A DNA stretch of 64,000 bases from Pelagibius sp. CAU 1746 (GTDB lineage: Bacteria > Pseudomonadota > Alphaproteobacteria > Kiloniellales > Kiloniellaceae), in assembly GCF_039839785.1 (NCBI RefSeq), contig NZ_JBDOQT010000001.1, forward strand, positions 3,348,001 to 3,412,000. The letters run 5' to 3'. The notes beneath the pieces were generated by a model, which worked only from the letters and a program-made list of their open reading frames with translations, ran no database searches and was not told the origin of the DNA. A program made the position numbers and the translations under genes. How positions within the stretch are numbered: position 1 is the stretch's first letter; each line of letters begins with the position of its first letter. Shown one piece after another: positions 8,886 through 17,649 of the stretch.

Positions 8886-9527
8886 CGATCCTCCAAGTCC
8901 CCACCCGGCCCGGTTCGCCCCGCGCCGAAAGCCGCCGCGCGACCTTCATCAGACCAACCCTCGCTCCGGCGCCCTGCCGCCGCCACAGCAGGGAATCGCC
9001 GAGCCCGATCACGGCCGGTCTTCGGTACCACAGCTTAGTCGAACGCCCGTTCGGCGCTTCTATCTAATTGCTTCGTCGAAGATAACAGGTATTCCGGGCG
9101 ATTCAGCCCCTGGCCCCATAAATTGTTTGCGCCTGGATACAGAAAATGCGCCACCGGCCTTTCCGTCAGTCCAAGCCTTTCTCAAATGTGGGAATCCGCC
9201 GCACCGGCCCGGCGCTTCCGCCCGGACCTCCCCCGCCACGAAGAGACTTCACCAGAGATGAAACCTATCGCGGCCTGCCCGCGTAGGTATGAACAGCCGG
9301 GCCTCACGGGGTTCGCCCCGCGGCGCCGGCAAAGGGCGGCCCTTTGGATGGAGGCCCCCGACACGGGACTGAAGCAGCGGAGACTTCCCCTGCCTTCAGG
9401 CGAAGTGGCCACCGTTCACGGCAGAGCGGCGCCAAGGGCGGTGGTCACTTCCACCCACCGGGGAGAGTCTCTGCCTCTTTCTCGCTCCAAACACCGGGCT
9501 CTGGCGGAGGCCTGGAAGCCCGCGGGT
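8886..9527. other. Long gene-free region between soeA and the pentapeptide gene
   Basis: About 640 bases without a convincing protein. The first part should hold the soeA promoter; an AT-richer patch lies near 9061-9130. From about 9300 to 9475 the sequence is packed with perfect or near-perfect hairpins, listed separately. The frames here are rich in Arg, Pro and Ser and look non-coding. Confidence 0.5.
9307..9471. ncRNA. Candidate structured RNA or structured leader (strand unknown)
   Basis: Three consecutive foldable units: CGGGG-TTCG-CCCCG at 9307-9320; CAAAGGG-CGG-CCCTTTG at 9330-9346; and a nested pair in which GAAGTGGCCACCG (9402-9414) faces CGGTGGTCACTTC (9439-9451) inside GAGACTTCCCC (9380-9390) facing GGGGAGAGTCTC (9460-9471). 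The outer and inner stems are collinear, as in a long RNA hairpin with internal loops. I tried the common riboswitch cores, RNase P, tmRNA and SRP motifs and none fits. It could be a small RNA, the 3' end of the pentapeptide mRNA, or a long soeA leader; minus-strand transcription would suit both neighbours. Confidence 0.35.
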
Positions 9528-10226
9528 TCACTCCCCGCCGCAGGGCCAGTTCTGCGGCGCGCTCAGCCCCGCCGGCAGTTTGGTTTCGGCGTCGCCGCAG
9601 GCGACATCGAGCTGATGCTGGGTGAGCCCCTTCACCGGCGAGAGGTCGGCACCCTCGAAGTGGGTCAGATAGGTGTAGGCGCCAGTGAAGTCGCTGCCGC
9701 CCAGCTTGGCCCCTTTGAAAACCGCGCGGGCGATCTCGGCGCGTTGCAGGTTGGCCCCTTCCAGATTGGCGTCGACCATGACGGCGCGGCCCAATTCGGC
9801 CTTCTCCAGCCTGGCACCGCTGAAGTCCGCCCCGGTGAAGTCGGTCCGCGCCATCTCCGCCTTGCTCATGTCAGCCCCGCGAAGGACGGCCTGGCTGAAG
9901 TTCGCACGGTCCCCGCTGGACTTGATCAGCACCGCGCCCGTTAAATCGGCCCCCGCCAGACGTGCATGTTCGAAGTTGGCTTCGGTCAGGTCGGCGCCCA
10001 TCAGCTTGGCCTTGGCCAGATCGCTGCGGCTGAAGTCAGTGCGCAAGAAGGTTCCTTTGCTAAGGTCGCGCTCCCGCAGGATCAATCGCCGTTTCTCGCA
10101 CTTCGTCCAATCCACCCCCGCAGCCGGGCTGTCGCCGCAGCCGGCGGACACCGGCCCGGACAGGACAGCCAGGGAAAGCGGCACGGCCGCCAGGCCGAGG
10201 GCGAGACTGCGAATTGCGTACTTCAT
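9528..10226 (-). CDS. Exported pentapeptide-repeat protein
   Basis: 232 residues. A signal peptide (MKYAIRSLALGLAAVPLSLA, cleaved near SAGCG) precedes about 150 residues of A(D/N)LxX-type pentapeptide repeats such as LMGADLTEANFEHARLAGAD and ANLEGANLQRAEIARAVF, which form a right-handed quadrilateral helix. Cysteines near both ends of the mature protein (CGDS, TKCEK, VACGD, WPCGG) could form disulfides in the periplasm. ATG 10226 is chosen because the signal peptide begins there; upstream frame is non-coding in character. Pentapeptide proteins range from gyrase mimics to scaffolds, and nothing nearby indicates a partner, so the function is open. Confidence 0.82.
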   Translation of the reverse strand: MKYAIRSLALGLAAVPLSLAVLSGPVSAGCGDSPAAGVDWTKCEKRRLILRERDLSKGTFLRTDFSRSDLAKAKLMGADLTEANFEHARLAGADLTGAVLIKSSGDRANFSQAVLRGADMSKAEMARTDFTGADFSGARLEKAELGRAVMVDANLEGANLQRAEIARAVFKGAKLGGSDFTGAYTYLTHFEGADLSPVKGLTQHQLDVACGDAETKLPAGLSAPQNWPCGGE

Positions 10227-10570
10227 GCCGCCGCCGAGCTCCATTCTGTTGCGGTTCTTGCGAAGGATGGTAGCGAAGGAGTACCGCCTTGAACAGCTAT
10301 GCTCGCTGCCTCGTGATCGAATGCCCTCACAACCCAAGAGACCCTCAGCGTCCTCCTTGCAGCCGCCGCGCCTCGGCAAGGCTCTTCATAGCCTTTGCGC
10401 CCACCGGCGGCGGCCCTGGTGGAAATCCGGGGTTGAATGTCTCCGGCCTCCCACTCTCCACCCGATCCGGGGTTCGGCATCCTGGCGAAGGCCCGGAAGC
10501 TCCGCGCAAGTCCCCTCACCGCCGTTCCCGCGCGGGTAAAGACCGCTTGCCAGCGGGCGCGCCGCATCGC

Positions 10571-11578
10571 TCAACGCAGCGGGCTGAGGTTCTGCAGGAA
10601 CATCTCCGCGCAGGCTGCCCAGGAGTAACGCAGGGCGTGGGAACGGCAGGCCGAGCGTGGCTGTTTGATCGCCTCATCGACCGCCATCCTCAGGTCTTCG
10701 TTCAGCGCCCCGACCCCCGCGCCGTCGACGATGTCGAGCGGGCCCGGCACCGGATAGGCGGCGACCGGAAGGCCGCTGGCCAGGGCCTCCAGCATCACCA
10801 GGCCGAAGGTATCGGTCCTGCTGGGAAAGACGAAGACATCGCCCGAAGCGTAGTGCGCGGCCAGTTCCTCGCCCTGCTGCGCGCCGGCGAAATAGACCTC
10901 GGGGAACGCCGCCTGCAGTTCCGCGCGCTGCGGCCCGTCGCCGACCACGACCTTGGAGCCGGGCAGCGGCAACTCCAGAAAAGCGCGGATATTCTTCTCC
11001 ACCGCCACGCGGCCGACGTAGAGATGAACCGGCCGCGGCAGATTCAGGCCGTCCAGCGCCTTGGGCGCCGCGGGGCGGAACAGCGCCGTGTCGACGCCGC
11101 GGGTCCAATCGGCCAGGTTCCGAAAGCCTTCGGCCTCCAGTTCGCGCTTCATGGAATCGGTCGCCACCATGGTGGCCCTGGAGGGCTTGTGGAACCAGCG
11201 CATGAAGGCATAACCCCAGGAGACCGGCAGGGGCAGGCGCGCGCTGAGGTACTCCGGAAAGCGCGTATGGTAGGAGGTGGTGAAGGGCAGCCCGCGCTTC
11301 ACGCAGTAGTTCCTGACCGCCAGGCCGATGGGGCCTTCCGTGGCGATGTGGATGGCATCGGCGCCCAGCGCCTCGATGCGTTTGGCCATGCCGATCCCGG
11401 GCAGCACCGCCAAGCGGATCTCCGGATAGGACGGACAGGGAAAGGTGCGGAACTGGCCGGGGCAGATCACCTCGAAGCTGTGGCCCCGGGCCTCCAGTTC
11501 CTCGCGCACGCGGTTCAGGGTCCGCACCACGCCGTTGATCTGCGGGTGCCAAGCGTCGCTCGCCAGCAGGATTTTCAT
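10571..11578 (-). CDS. Family 4 glycosyltransferase
   Basis: 335 residues of a GT-B, retaining GT4 enzyme. The N-terminal domain opens MKILLASDAWHPQINGVVRT with the glycine-rich acceptor loop. The C-terminal domain contains YVGRVAVEKNI, VVVGDGP and the nucleotide-sugar site SRTDTFGLVMLEALASGLPV, whose two glutamate-type positions match the EX7E pattern loosely. The protein resembles GDP-mannose- or UDP-sugar-dependent glycolipid glycosyltransferases. Its start is 15 bases after the stop of the LpxH-like gene upstream on the same strand, a pairing that suggests glycolipid or envelope work. Donor and acceptor cannot be read from sequence. Confidence 0.85.
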   Translation of the reverse strand: MKILLASDAWHPQINGVVRTLNRVREELEARGHSFEVICPGQFRTFPCPSYPEIRLAVLPGIGMAKRIEALGADAIHIATEGPIGLAVRNYCVKRGLPFTTSYHTRFPEYLSARLPLPVSWGYAFMRWFHKPSRATMVATDSMKRELEAEGFRNLADWTRGVDTALFRPAAPKALDGLNLPRPVHLYVGRVAVEKNIRAFLELPLPGSKVVVGDGPQRAELQAAFPEVYFAGAQQGEELAAHYASGDVFVFPSRTDTFGLVMLEALASGLPVAAYPVPGPLDIVDGAGVGALNEDLRMAVDEAIKQPRSACRSHALRYSWAACAEMFLQNLSPLR

Positions 11579-11592
11579 GTGTTCTGAAGACC

Positions 11593-12393
11593 TCAGGCCG
11601 CCACCGTGACCGGCTCCAGCATCGGGAAGGCGCGCAGCTCCGCCCAGGGCAGGATCTCCAGCCGGCCGTCCATGTGCTCGACCAGGGCGGTGCAGCTCTC
11701 CACCCAGTCGCCGTCGTTGATATAGAGGATGCCGTCGATCATGCGCATTTCCGCCAAGTGGATGTGGCCGCAGACCACGCCGTCGGCGCCCCGGCGCCGC
11801 GCCTCGTCGACCACCGCTTCCTCGAAATTGCTGATGAACTGGACAGCGTTCTTCACCCGGTGCTTCAGGTAGGCCGACAGCGACCAGTAGCCGAAGCCCA
11901 GCTTGCGGCGCAGGTAGTTGAACCAGGTGTTGACGTGCAGCATGGTGACGTAGGCCCAGTCGCCCAGCAGCGCCAGCCAGCGCGCATACTTCACCACACC
12001 GTCGAACTCATCGCCGTGGATCACCAGCAGGCGTTTGCCGTCGGCGGTCTCGTGAACCGCCTCCTTCTTCACCTCGACACCGCCGAAGTGACTCCCAAGG
12101 TAGTCGCGCAGGAACTCGTCGTGATTGCCGGGCACGTAGACGAGCTTCATGCCCTTGCGCACCTTGCGCAGCAGCTTCTGCACCACGTCGTTGTGTGCCT
12201 GGGGCCAATACCAGGTGCGCTTCAGGCGCCAGCCGTCGACGATGTCGCCGACCAGATACATGGTCTCGCAGTCGGTGTGCCTGATGAAGTCCAGCAGGTA
12301 GTCCGCTTTGCACCCGCGGGTCCCGAGGTGGATGTCGGAGATGAAGACCGCACGGTAGCGCGAAGGTCGGGAATAGCGTGTCAGGCCGTCCAT
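11593..12393 (-). CDS. LpxH-like metallophosphoesterase (UDP-2,3-diacylglucosamine diphosphatase-like)
   Basis: 266 residues with all calcineurin-like metal motifs: SDIHLGTRGCK, GDIVDGW, PGNHDEF, HGDEFDG and GHIHLAEM. The order and spacing fit the LpxH-related branch found in alphaproteobacteria, often annotated UDP-2,3-diacylglucosamine diphosphatase. True alphaproteobacterial lipid A synthesis generally uses LpxI, so this copy may instead act on another pyrophosphate or glycolipid phosphate. It is the first gene of a two-gene unit with the GT4 enzyme. Soluble, probably membrane-associated; no signal peptide. Confidence 0.85.
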   Translation of the reverse strand: MDGLTRYSRPSRYRAVFISDIHLGTRGCKADYLLDFIRHTDCETMYLVGDIVDGWRLKRTWYWPQAHNDVVQKLLRKVRKGMKLVYVPGNHDEFLRDYLGSHFGGVEVKKEAVHETADGKRLLVIHGDEFDGVVKYARWLALLGDWAYVTMLHVNTWFNYLRRKLGFGYWSLSAYLKHRVKNAVQFISNFEEAVVDEARRRGADGVVCGHIHLAEMRMIDGILYINDGDWVESCTALVEHMDGRLEILPWAELRAFPMLEPVTVAA

Positions 12394-12732
12394 GTTCCGG
12401 ATCCGCAGAAATCGAGTGGATCGCAGGAAAACCAGCGATCTTTCCGCGGCTTATAGCAACAGCCCGTTACAGTACAAGGCTACCGGGGCCAAGTTGGCGC
12501 AATTATAACGGCAGGGTCATGATACCATCACTGAAGTGTCATCTTGGCTTTGTCTTGGGGGGTTCCGGCCGGTAAAGGGTGACGGCGGGCTGCGGCCGTG
12601 GCAAGGCCGTCTCGAATCGGCATCGGGGACTTCTTGTCACGAAACGGTAAGCGTTAGGGGCCTGTACGGCGGCCCCGGCACTGGCTACAAGAAGTCAGCC
12701 TCCCCCCTGCCGAGAACGAGCTGAGTCTTGCC
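12394..12732. other. Divergent intergenic region
   Basis: About 340 bases separating the minus-strand phosphoesterase/glycosyltransferase unit from the plus-strand phosphonate-type unit. It must carry both promoters. The stretch near 12490-12540 (GCGCAATTATAACGGC and following) is AT-richer than its surroundings and is the likeliest promoter zone. No gene, repeat or clear operator was recognised. Confidence 0.45.
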
Positions 12733-13503
12733 GTGACCGTCTCCCAACCGCCCCAGCCCCGCTATGCGGTCTACTACGCGCCGCCGCGCGCCTGCGCCTT
12801 GTGGCGCCTGGCGCAACGCTGGCTGGGACGCGACTGCGAGAGCGGCGAAACGCTCGAGCAGCCGCTGCTGGAGGGCTGGACCGCCGAGGACATCTCGTCG
12901 TTCACCGGCAGCCCGCGGCACTATGGCTTCCATGCAACCTTGAAAGCTCCCTTTCGGCTGGCGCCCGGAGCCTCCCTCCGGCACCTCCACGACAGTCTCG
13001 GCGCCTTCGCCGCCGGACGGCAGGCCTTCCTGGCCCCGCCGCTGGAGGTCTCGGCCATCGGGCCCTTTCTTGCCTTGACCCTCTCAACGGCGTCGCCGGA
13101 GATGGAGAGCTTGGCCGCAGCATCGGTGCGGGACCTCGACGGCCTGCGCGCCCCACCGAGCGAGGCCGACCTGCAGCGGCGCCTCGCGGCAGAACTGTCG
13201 CTCCGCCAGGAGGAACTGCTGCGGACCTGGGGTTATCCTTACGTGCTGGACGAGTTCCGGTTCCATATGACCCTCACCGGCCCGATCGCCGACCAGGGGC
13301 GGCGCGAGGCACTGCGGAACGATTTGCAAACCCTGTTCCGGCCGGTGCTTGCGGACCCCGTTCCGGTTACCGAGATATGCCTCTATAGTCAGAACTCGAC
13401 CGAGGCGCCCTTCACCCTGGTGGACCGGTTCCGCCTCGCCGGCGAGCCCGCCGCCCCTTTCGAGAAAAGCGCCGGCGGTGCATCAGGAGCAACGCTCTCA
13501 TGA
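12733..13503 (+). CDS. DUF1045 / TIGR03223 phosphonate-operon protein, 2H phosphoesterase fold
   Basis: 256 residues from a GTG. Two 2H-superfamily signatures are visible, HATL at about residue 67 and HMTL at about residue 178, in contexts RHYGFHATLKAPF and FRFHMTLTGP. These are the paired His/Thr residues of RNA-ligase/cyclic-phosphodiesterase-like enzymes, and this arrangement is that of the DUF1045 family found in C-P lyase operons. A hydrolytic role on cyclic ribose phosphate intermediates is the family's suggested function. It overlaps the next gene by four bases (ATGA) and leads a three-gene unit with a PhnZ-like oxygenase and PhnN. No C-P lyase core genes are present in the window. Confidence 0.82.
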   Translation: MTVSQPPQPRYAVYYAPPRACALWRLAQRWLGRDCESGETLEQPLLEGWTAEDISSFTGSPRHYGFHATLKAPFRLAPGASLRHLHDSLGAFAAGRQAFLAPPLEVSAIGPFLALTLSTASPEMESLAAASVRDLDGLRAPPSEADLQRRLAAELSLRQEELLRTWGYPYVLDEFRFHMTLTGPIADQGRREALRNDLQTLFRPVLADPVPVTEICLYSQNSTEAPFTLVDRFRLAGEPAAPFEKSAGGASGATLS

Positions 13504-14099
13504 CCCAGATCCCCAAATCCGAACGCCGCGGCGGCGACGCGATGCCGGGCGATCCCGTCAGCCACCTCCTATCGATGCTGGATCGGCTGGGCGCGGAGCG
13601 TTACGGCGGCGAAGAGGTGACACAACTCGCCCACGCGCTCCAATGTGCGACCTTCGCCCAGCGCGCGGACGCCCCCGACAGTCTGGTCGCCGCCGCCCTG
13701 CTGCACGATATCGGCCACTTGGTGAATCCTCACGATGAAGGTGCGACCCTGCGCGGCATCGACGCAGCCCACGAGAAAATCGGTGCGGGTTACCTGGCAC
13801 GCTGGTTCGGGCCGGCAGTCACCGCGCCGGTGGCACAGCACGTGGCCGCCAAACGCTACCTCTGCCACGCCGAGCGGGGTTACTTCGCCCGCCTGTCGGA
13901 GGAGTCCGTGCGCAGCCTTGCGGTTCAGGGCGGCCCCTTCTCCGCTGAGCAGGCCGCCGAGTTCCTGGCCCGCCCCTACGCTCAGGACGCGGTGGCGCTC
14001 AGGCGATGGGATGAATTGGCCAAGGATCCCGAGATGGCGACGCCCTGCCTGGAGGACTTCCGGCCGGTGCTCGAGCGCGCCCAGCGCCGGGGCGCCTGA
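13500..14099 (+). CDS. PhnZ-like HD-domain di-iron oxygenase (phosphonate degradation)
   Basis: 199 residues. The HD metal set is complete (HALQCA at residue 45, HD at 69-70, H73, H91, H114 and a late Asp near 171), and the diagnostic YGGE at 35-38 and the QHVAAKRYL lysine are present. This combination is that of PhnZ, which cleaves the C-P bond of 2-amino-1-hydroxyethylphosphonate using O2, rather than a plain phosphohydrolase. PhnZ normally needs the hydroxylase PhnY, which is not in this window. Overlaps the DUF1045 gene by four bases and precedes phnN by one base. An oxygenase acting on another alpha-hydroxyphosphonate is equally possible. Confidence 0.8.
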   Translation: MTQIPKSERRGGDAMPGDPVSHLLSMLDRLGAERYGGEEVTQLAHALQCATFAQRADAPDSLVAAALLHDIGHLVNPHDEGATLRGIDAAHEKIGAGYLARWFGPAVTAPVAQHVAAKRYLCHAERGYFARLSEESVRSLAVQGGPFSAEQAAEFLARPYAQDAVALRRWDELAKDPEMATPCLEDFRPVLERAQRRGA

Positions 14100-14100
14100 T

Positions 14101-14670
14101 ATGCCGCAGGCAGACGGCGGGCCCGGTCATCTGTTCCTTGTGGTGGGCCCCAGCGGCGCCGGCAAGGACAGCTTGATCGAGGGTGCACGCCGTGCCCTCG
14201 CCGACCTGCCGCAGTTCACCTTCCCCCGGCGCATAATCACCCGGCGCAGCGATCCGGGCAGCGAGGATCACGCCACCCTCAGCGAAGCGGAGTTCGACGC
14301 GCAGCGAGCCGCCGGCGCCTTCTTCCTGCACTGGGACGCACACGATCTGCGCTACGCCTTGCCCGGATCCATCGCCGATGCACTGGCCGGCGGCGGCACG
14401 GTCGTCGCCAACGTCTCGCGCAAGGTGATCGCCGAGGCCTGCCGGCGCCACCCGATGACCACCGTCGTCTTCGTCACCGCCCCGCCGGAAGTCCTGGAGC
14501 GCCGGCTGCTGGCGCGCGGGCGCGAGGATGCCGCCGCGGTCACGCGCCGCCTGGACCGCAGCGCCGCCTTACCGGATGGAGCCGAGGTGGTCACCGTCGT
14601 CAACGACGGCCCCCTGGAAAGCGCGGTAGAGCGCTTTGTCGCCGTTCTGAGATCATCGGCAGACGCCTGA
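14101..14670 (+). CDS. phnN: Ribose 1,5-bisphosphate phosphokinase PhnN
   Basis: 189 residues, guanylate-kinase-like fold. The P-loop GPSGAGKDS is at residues 16-24, followed by FPRRIITRRSDPG and FVTAPPEVLERRLLARGRE, both characteristic of PhnN. The enzyme phosphorylates ribose 1,5-bisphosphate to PRPP, the last step that recovers the ribose after C-P lyase action. The ATG lies one base past the stop of the PhnZ-like gene, so the three genes are one transcriptional unit. Without phnGHIJKLM here, either the lyase is elsewhere in the genome or PhnN recycles ribose bisphosphate from another source. Confidence 0.87.
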   Translation: MPQADGGPGHLFLVVGPSGAGKDSLIEGARRALADLPQFTFPRRIITRRSDPGSEDHATLSEAEFDAQRAAGAFFLHWDAHDLRYALPGSIADALAGGGTVVANVSRKVIAEACRRHPMTTVVFVTAPPEVLERRLLARGREDAAAVTRRLDRSAALPDGAEVVTVVNDGPLESAVERFVAVLRSSADA

Positions 14671-14733
14671 TCCGGCGGCGGAGCCGCCTGGGGATGCTTC
14701 CGGGCAAAGGCCGTGAGGACGCCGGTCTTTCCT

Positions 14734-17649
14734 CTACGCCGCCTTCGAGGTGAGATAGTCGTCGATCCGCACCTCGTCGATCTGCTCCTTCGACATATAG
14801 CGCTCGGCGTAGGTGCGATAGATGCCCGAGGTGAGGAAGAGGTCGAAGAGGTCGGGATCGACATGTCCTTCGGCGGCCATGCCTGCCATGATCCTGATCG
14901 CCACCGAGAGGGGCTTGCCTTTCTTGTAGGGGCGGTCCGCAGCGGTCAGCGCCTCGAAGATGTCGGCGATGGCCATCATGCGGGCAACGGGACTCATATG
15001 GTCGCCCTTGAGTTTACGTGGATAGCCGCCACCGTCGATCCGCTCGTGGTGGCCGCCGGCCAGTTCCGGCACGTCGCGCAGATGTCGCGGATATGGCAAG
15101 GCGGAGAGCATGACGATCGTCTGGATGATGTGGTCGTTGATCTTGTAACGCTCTTCGTCGTTCAGGGTGCCGCGCCGTACCGAGAGGTTGTAGAGCTCAC
15201 CGCGGTTGTAAAGATGCTCCGGCTGCTTCAGCTTGAAGCCCCATTCGTTGTCCGCGCCCAACACCTCCCGCCCCGGCCGCGGGATGATATGGTCGGGACG
15301 ATCCGCCAGCAGGGCTTCGACCGCCGGCAGTACCGGTCGCGGCGCGGAGCGCTTGCGGTTGCATTCGTCCTTGGAGGTGCCGATGGTGTCGTCCAGAGTC
15401 CGCGCCCAGGTGCGGCGGGCAATCTCGCGCAGCCGTCCGAGCTTATCGTCGCCGAGAAACTCGCCGCCTTCGTTGCACTGCGCGACAAAGGAAAATTCCT
15501 CGTCCAGTTGCCGCCAGGTTTGGTCCCGCACCGCCTCGGCCTTTGCCGGGTCTTCGCCCGAGAGAACCGCCAGCAATCTGGCGATCTCGGCGTCCCGCTT
15601 CAGGACCTCGAAGCGCATGCGGACTTCGTGGATCCGATCATAGATGGTCTCCAGCTTGGTCGCCTTGTCGACGACGTACTCAGGCGAGGTGATCTTGCCG
15701 CAGTCGTGCAGCCAGGCAGCGACATGGACCGCCTCCCATTGGTCTTCCGTCAAGGAGAAATCCTGGAACGGTCCCGAAGTCGCCTTCTCCGCGGCCGCGG
15801 CCAGCATCTTGGTCAACTGCGGAACGCGCTCGCAGTGCCCGCCGGTATAGGGGCTCTTCGCATCGATGGCCCCGGCAATGAGGGCAATGAAAGCCCGGAA
15901 CAGCAGTTTTTCCGAGGCGATGAGCTGCCGTGTTTCCAAGGACACGGCGGCGATGCCGGTCAGCGCCCCGACCAGCGCCTGGGCGCCGGGGCCGGCCTGC
16001 CCGGCATCGAGGAACAGGATGGCGCCAATCGCCTCGTTCTTGCGGTCACGCAGCGGATAGCAGAGTGCCTTCCCGAAGCACTCGTGGCCCTCGATCTTCG
16101 CGAGCCCCGGCAGATCCATCTCGGCGGCGCCGACCTCGCCCTTCACCGCGCTGCGCTGCCCGGATTGAAGAGCTTCGCTGACCAGAAGCGGCACCGGATA
16201 GGTCCTGTCTTTCTCCAGCTCCATCCGCTCGATGCGCCGGCCGTCCTTGTAGGCCACCGGAGCCAGGCCGTCGGCCTGTTGCGGCATCACGTAAAGAACG
16301 GCTTTCTCGACGCCCAGGACCGCCGACAGCTCACTGAGAATGGTCGGCTGAAGGGAAATGATATCCTTCTCCCGGGAAATCAGGTCAAGCAGATGGGAAT
16401 AGCGGTTCAAGGTCGCCTGCAGCGACTGAAAACCCTCCGTGAGATTGCGGACCTCGACGATCCGGGAACGGCTTGGCAGCGGTGTGCCGTAGTCGAACTT
16501 CCGGAACCGCTCGGCGGCGGCCGTCAATCTCGCCAGCGAGCGGCTGATCGAAAATGCGGCAAGAAAGGTGAGCAAGAGGGCGATCACGAAAACCAGGGCC
16601 GAGGACTCCAGCATCTCCCGCATGGTGTCATAGGCCTCGGCCAGGAGCTCACGCTCCGGGATGGTGATGATCAGGTGGTGGGCGGCACCTCCCCGCAACC
16701 GGACAAGGAAATTCCAACCGAGATAGGCTTCCCCGGCGACGTCGAACCGCCGCAGCCCTTCCTCGCCCAGGCCAAGCTCGCTGAAAGCCCTTATCGACTC
16801 CGAGGCGTAGTTCTCGAGGGTCGTCATGTCCAGAACGTGGTTGGTTCTGGCCACGATCAGGCGGCTCGCATCATCGGCGGCGATTACGTCTCCATTCTCG
16901 GTCGCCAGGACAACACGCGACGACGGCGTCGGCTTGCGTGTGCTGAGCAACTCGGCCACCGCGGCGAGGCTGTAGTCCGCCCCCACGACGGCGTCGCCTT
17001 GGCTGCCGCCGATGGCGAAAGTCATCCCCAGCTCATGGGTCGTTGCGAAAATGTAAGGTTCCGTCCTGGCAATGCCGGTGGTCGTCAACGCCTTGCGGTA
17101 CCACGGACGCCGGCGCGGATCGTATTCGTCCGGGTAATCCGGTTTGACGACCTGGCCGACGACGTCTCCCGCAGCGTCGAGGTAGATGAACCGTCCATCG
17201 GCCTTGCCTTGCTCCCGGTCGATGCTCTGGACGACGTAGCGGACGTTGTCGGCAACGTCGAACAGAAAGCGCTCCATCTCCGTTCGTAGGCTGCGCACCA
17301 AGAAGAAATCGCCATCGCGGTAGCCGACGTAATAGGCGTTGACGCCGCGCGAAGATCCCAGTGCTTGGGCGAAGACGGGGAAGTGGTCGAGGCGCCCTCT
17401 CCACGTCGCTTCTTGTTTGACCTGGTGCTGGCCGATCAGGGCCACTCCCAACTCGACAGGTTCAACCAGGCTGTCGAAGGCTTGGCGCACTTCCATAGCG
17501 GAGCGCTCGGCGAGCTGCGCCCCGTCGTTTTCCATCAGTTCCGTCGTGCGCTGATAGCCGACCCAGGTCAGCACCGCGACGGTCATAACGGTCAAGAGAC
17601 CGAAGAGGGCCGACAGGTGGACGACCAGCGGAAGGGCAAAGGCTCTCAT
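14734..17649 (-). CDS. Cache-HAMP-GAF-HD-GYP transmembrane signalling protein
   Basis: 971 residues. Order: membrane helix at about 8-30; extracytoplasmic dCache-like sensor (about 35-340, with PDYPDEYDPRRRPWYRKAL); second helix about 350-368; HAMP about 369-425; GAF-like domain about 430-570; then an HD-GYP domain. HD is at 648-649 and the HHE..DGGGYP signature at 867-877. The two halves of the HD-GYP domain are about 220 residues apart instead of about 60, so there is a large insertion at about 655-835. The domain should hydrolyse cyclic di-GMP in response to a periplasmic ligand. Single gene, convergent with phnN. Confidence 0.9.
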   Translation of the reverse strand: MRAFALPLVVHLSALFGLLTVMTVAVLTWVGYQRTTELMENDGAQLAERSAMEVRQAFDSLVEPVELGVALIGQHQVKQEATWRGRLDHFPVFAQALGSSRGVNAYYVGYRDGDFFLVRSLRTEMERFLFDVADNVRYVVQSIDREQGKADGRFIYLDAAGDVVGQVVKPDYPDEYDPRRRPWYRKALTTTGIARTEPYIFATTHELGMTFAIGGSQGDAVVGADYSLAAVAELLSTRKPTPSSRVVLATENGDVIAADDASRLIVARTNHVLDMTTLENYASESIRAFSELGLGEEGLRRFDVAGEAYLGWNFLVRLRGGAAHHLIITIPERELLAEAYDTMREMLESSALVFVIALLLTFLAAFSISRSLARLTAAAERFRKFDYGTPLPSRSRIVEVRNLTEGFQSLQATLNRYSHLLDLISREKDIISLQPTILSELSAVLGVEKAVLYVMPQQADGLAPVAYKDGRRIERMELEKDRTYPVPLLVSEALQSGQRSAVKGEVGAAEMDLPGLAKIEGHECFGKALCYPLRDRKNEAIGAILFLDAGQAGPGAQALVGALTGIAAVSLETRQLIASEKLLFRAFIALIAGAIDAKSPYTGGHCERVPQLTKMLAAAAEKATSGPFQDFSLTEDQWEAVHVAAWLHDCGKITSPEYVVDKATKLETIYDRIHEVRMRFEVLKRDAEIARLLAVLSGEDPAKAEAVRDQTWRQLDEEFSFVAQCNEGGEFLGDDKLGRLREIARRTWARTLDDTIGTSKDECNRKRSAPRPVLPAVEALLADRPDHIIPRPGREVLGADNEWGFKLKQPEHLYNRGELYNLSVRRGTLNDEERYKINDHIIQTIVMLSALPYPRHLRDVPELAGGHHERIDGGGYPRKLKGDHMSPVARMMAIADIFEALTAADRPYKKGKPLSVAIRIMAGMAAEGHVDPDLFDLFLTSGIYRTYAERYMSKEQIDEVRIDDYLTSKAA

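Noticed and set aside
9280-9480. Cobalamin, TPP, FMN, glycine or SAM riboswitch, RNase P, tmRNA or SRP RNA in the structured spacer
   Set aside because: I looked for the conserved cores of each on both strands and found none; only the secondary structure is striking.
9123-9944. 273-codon plus-strand frame across the spacer and pentapeptide gene
   Set aside because: Half of it mirrors the pentapeptide repeats and the rest lies in the hairpin-rich spacer; no protein-like composition.
13795-13809. TGGCACGCTGGTTCG resembling a sigma-54 promoter
   Set aside because: The -12 element reads TTCG instead of TTGC and it lies inside the PhnZ-like gene.
14713-17289. 858-codon plus-strand frame opposite the HD-GYP gene
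   Set aside because: Antisense shadow; the minus-strand protein has complete Cache, GAF and HD-GYP motifs.
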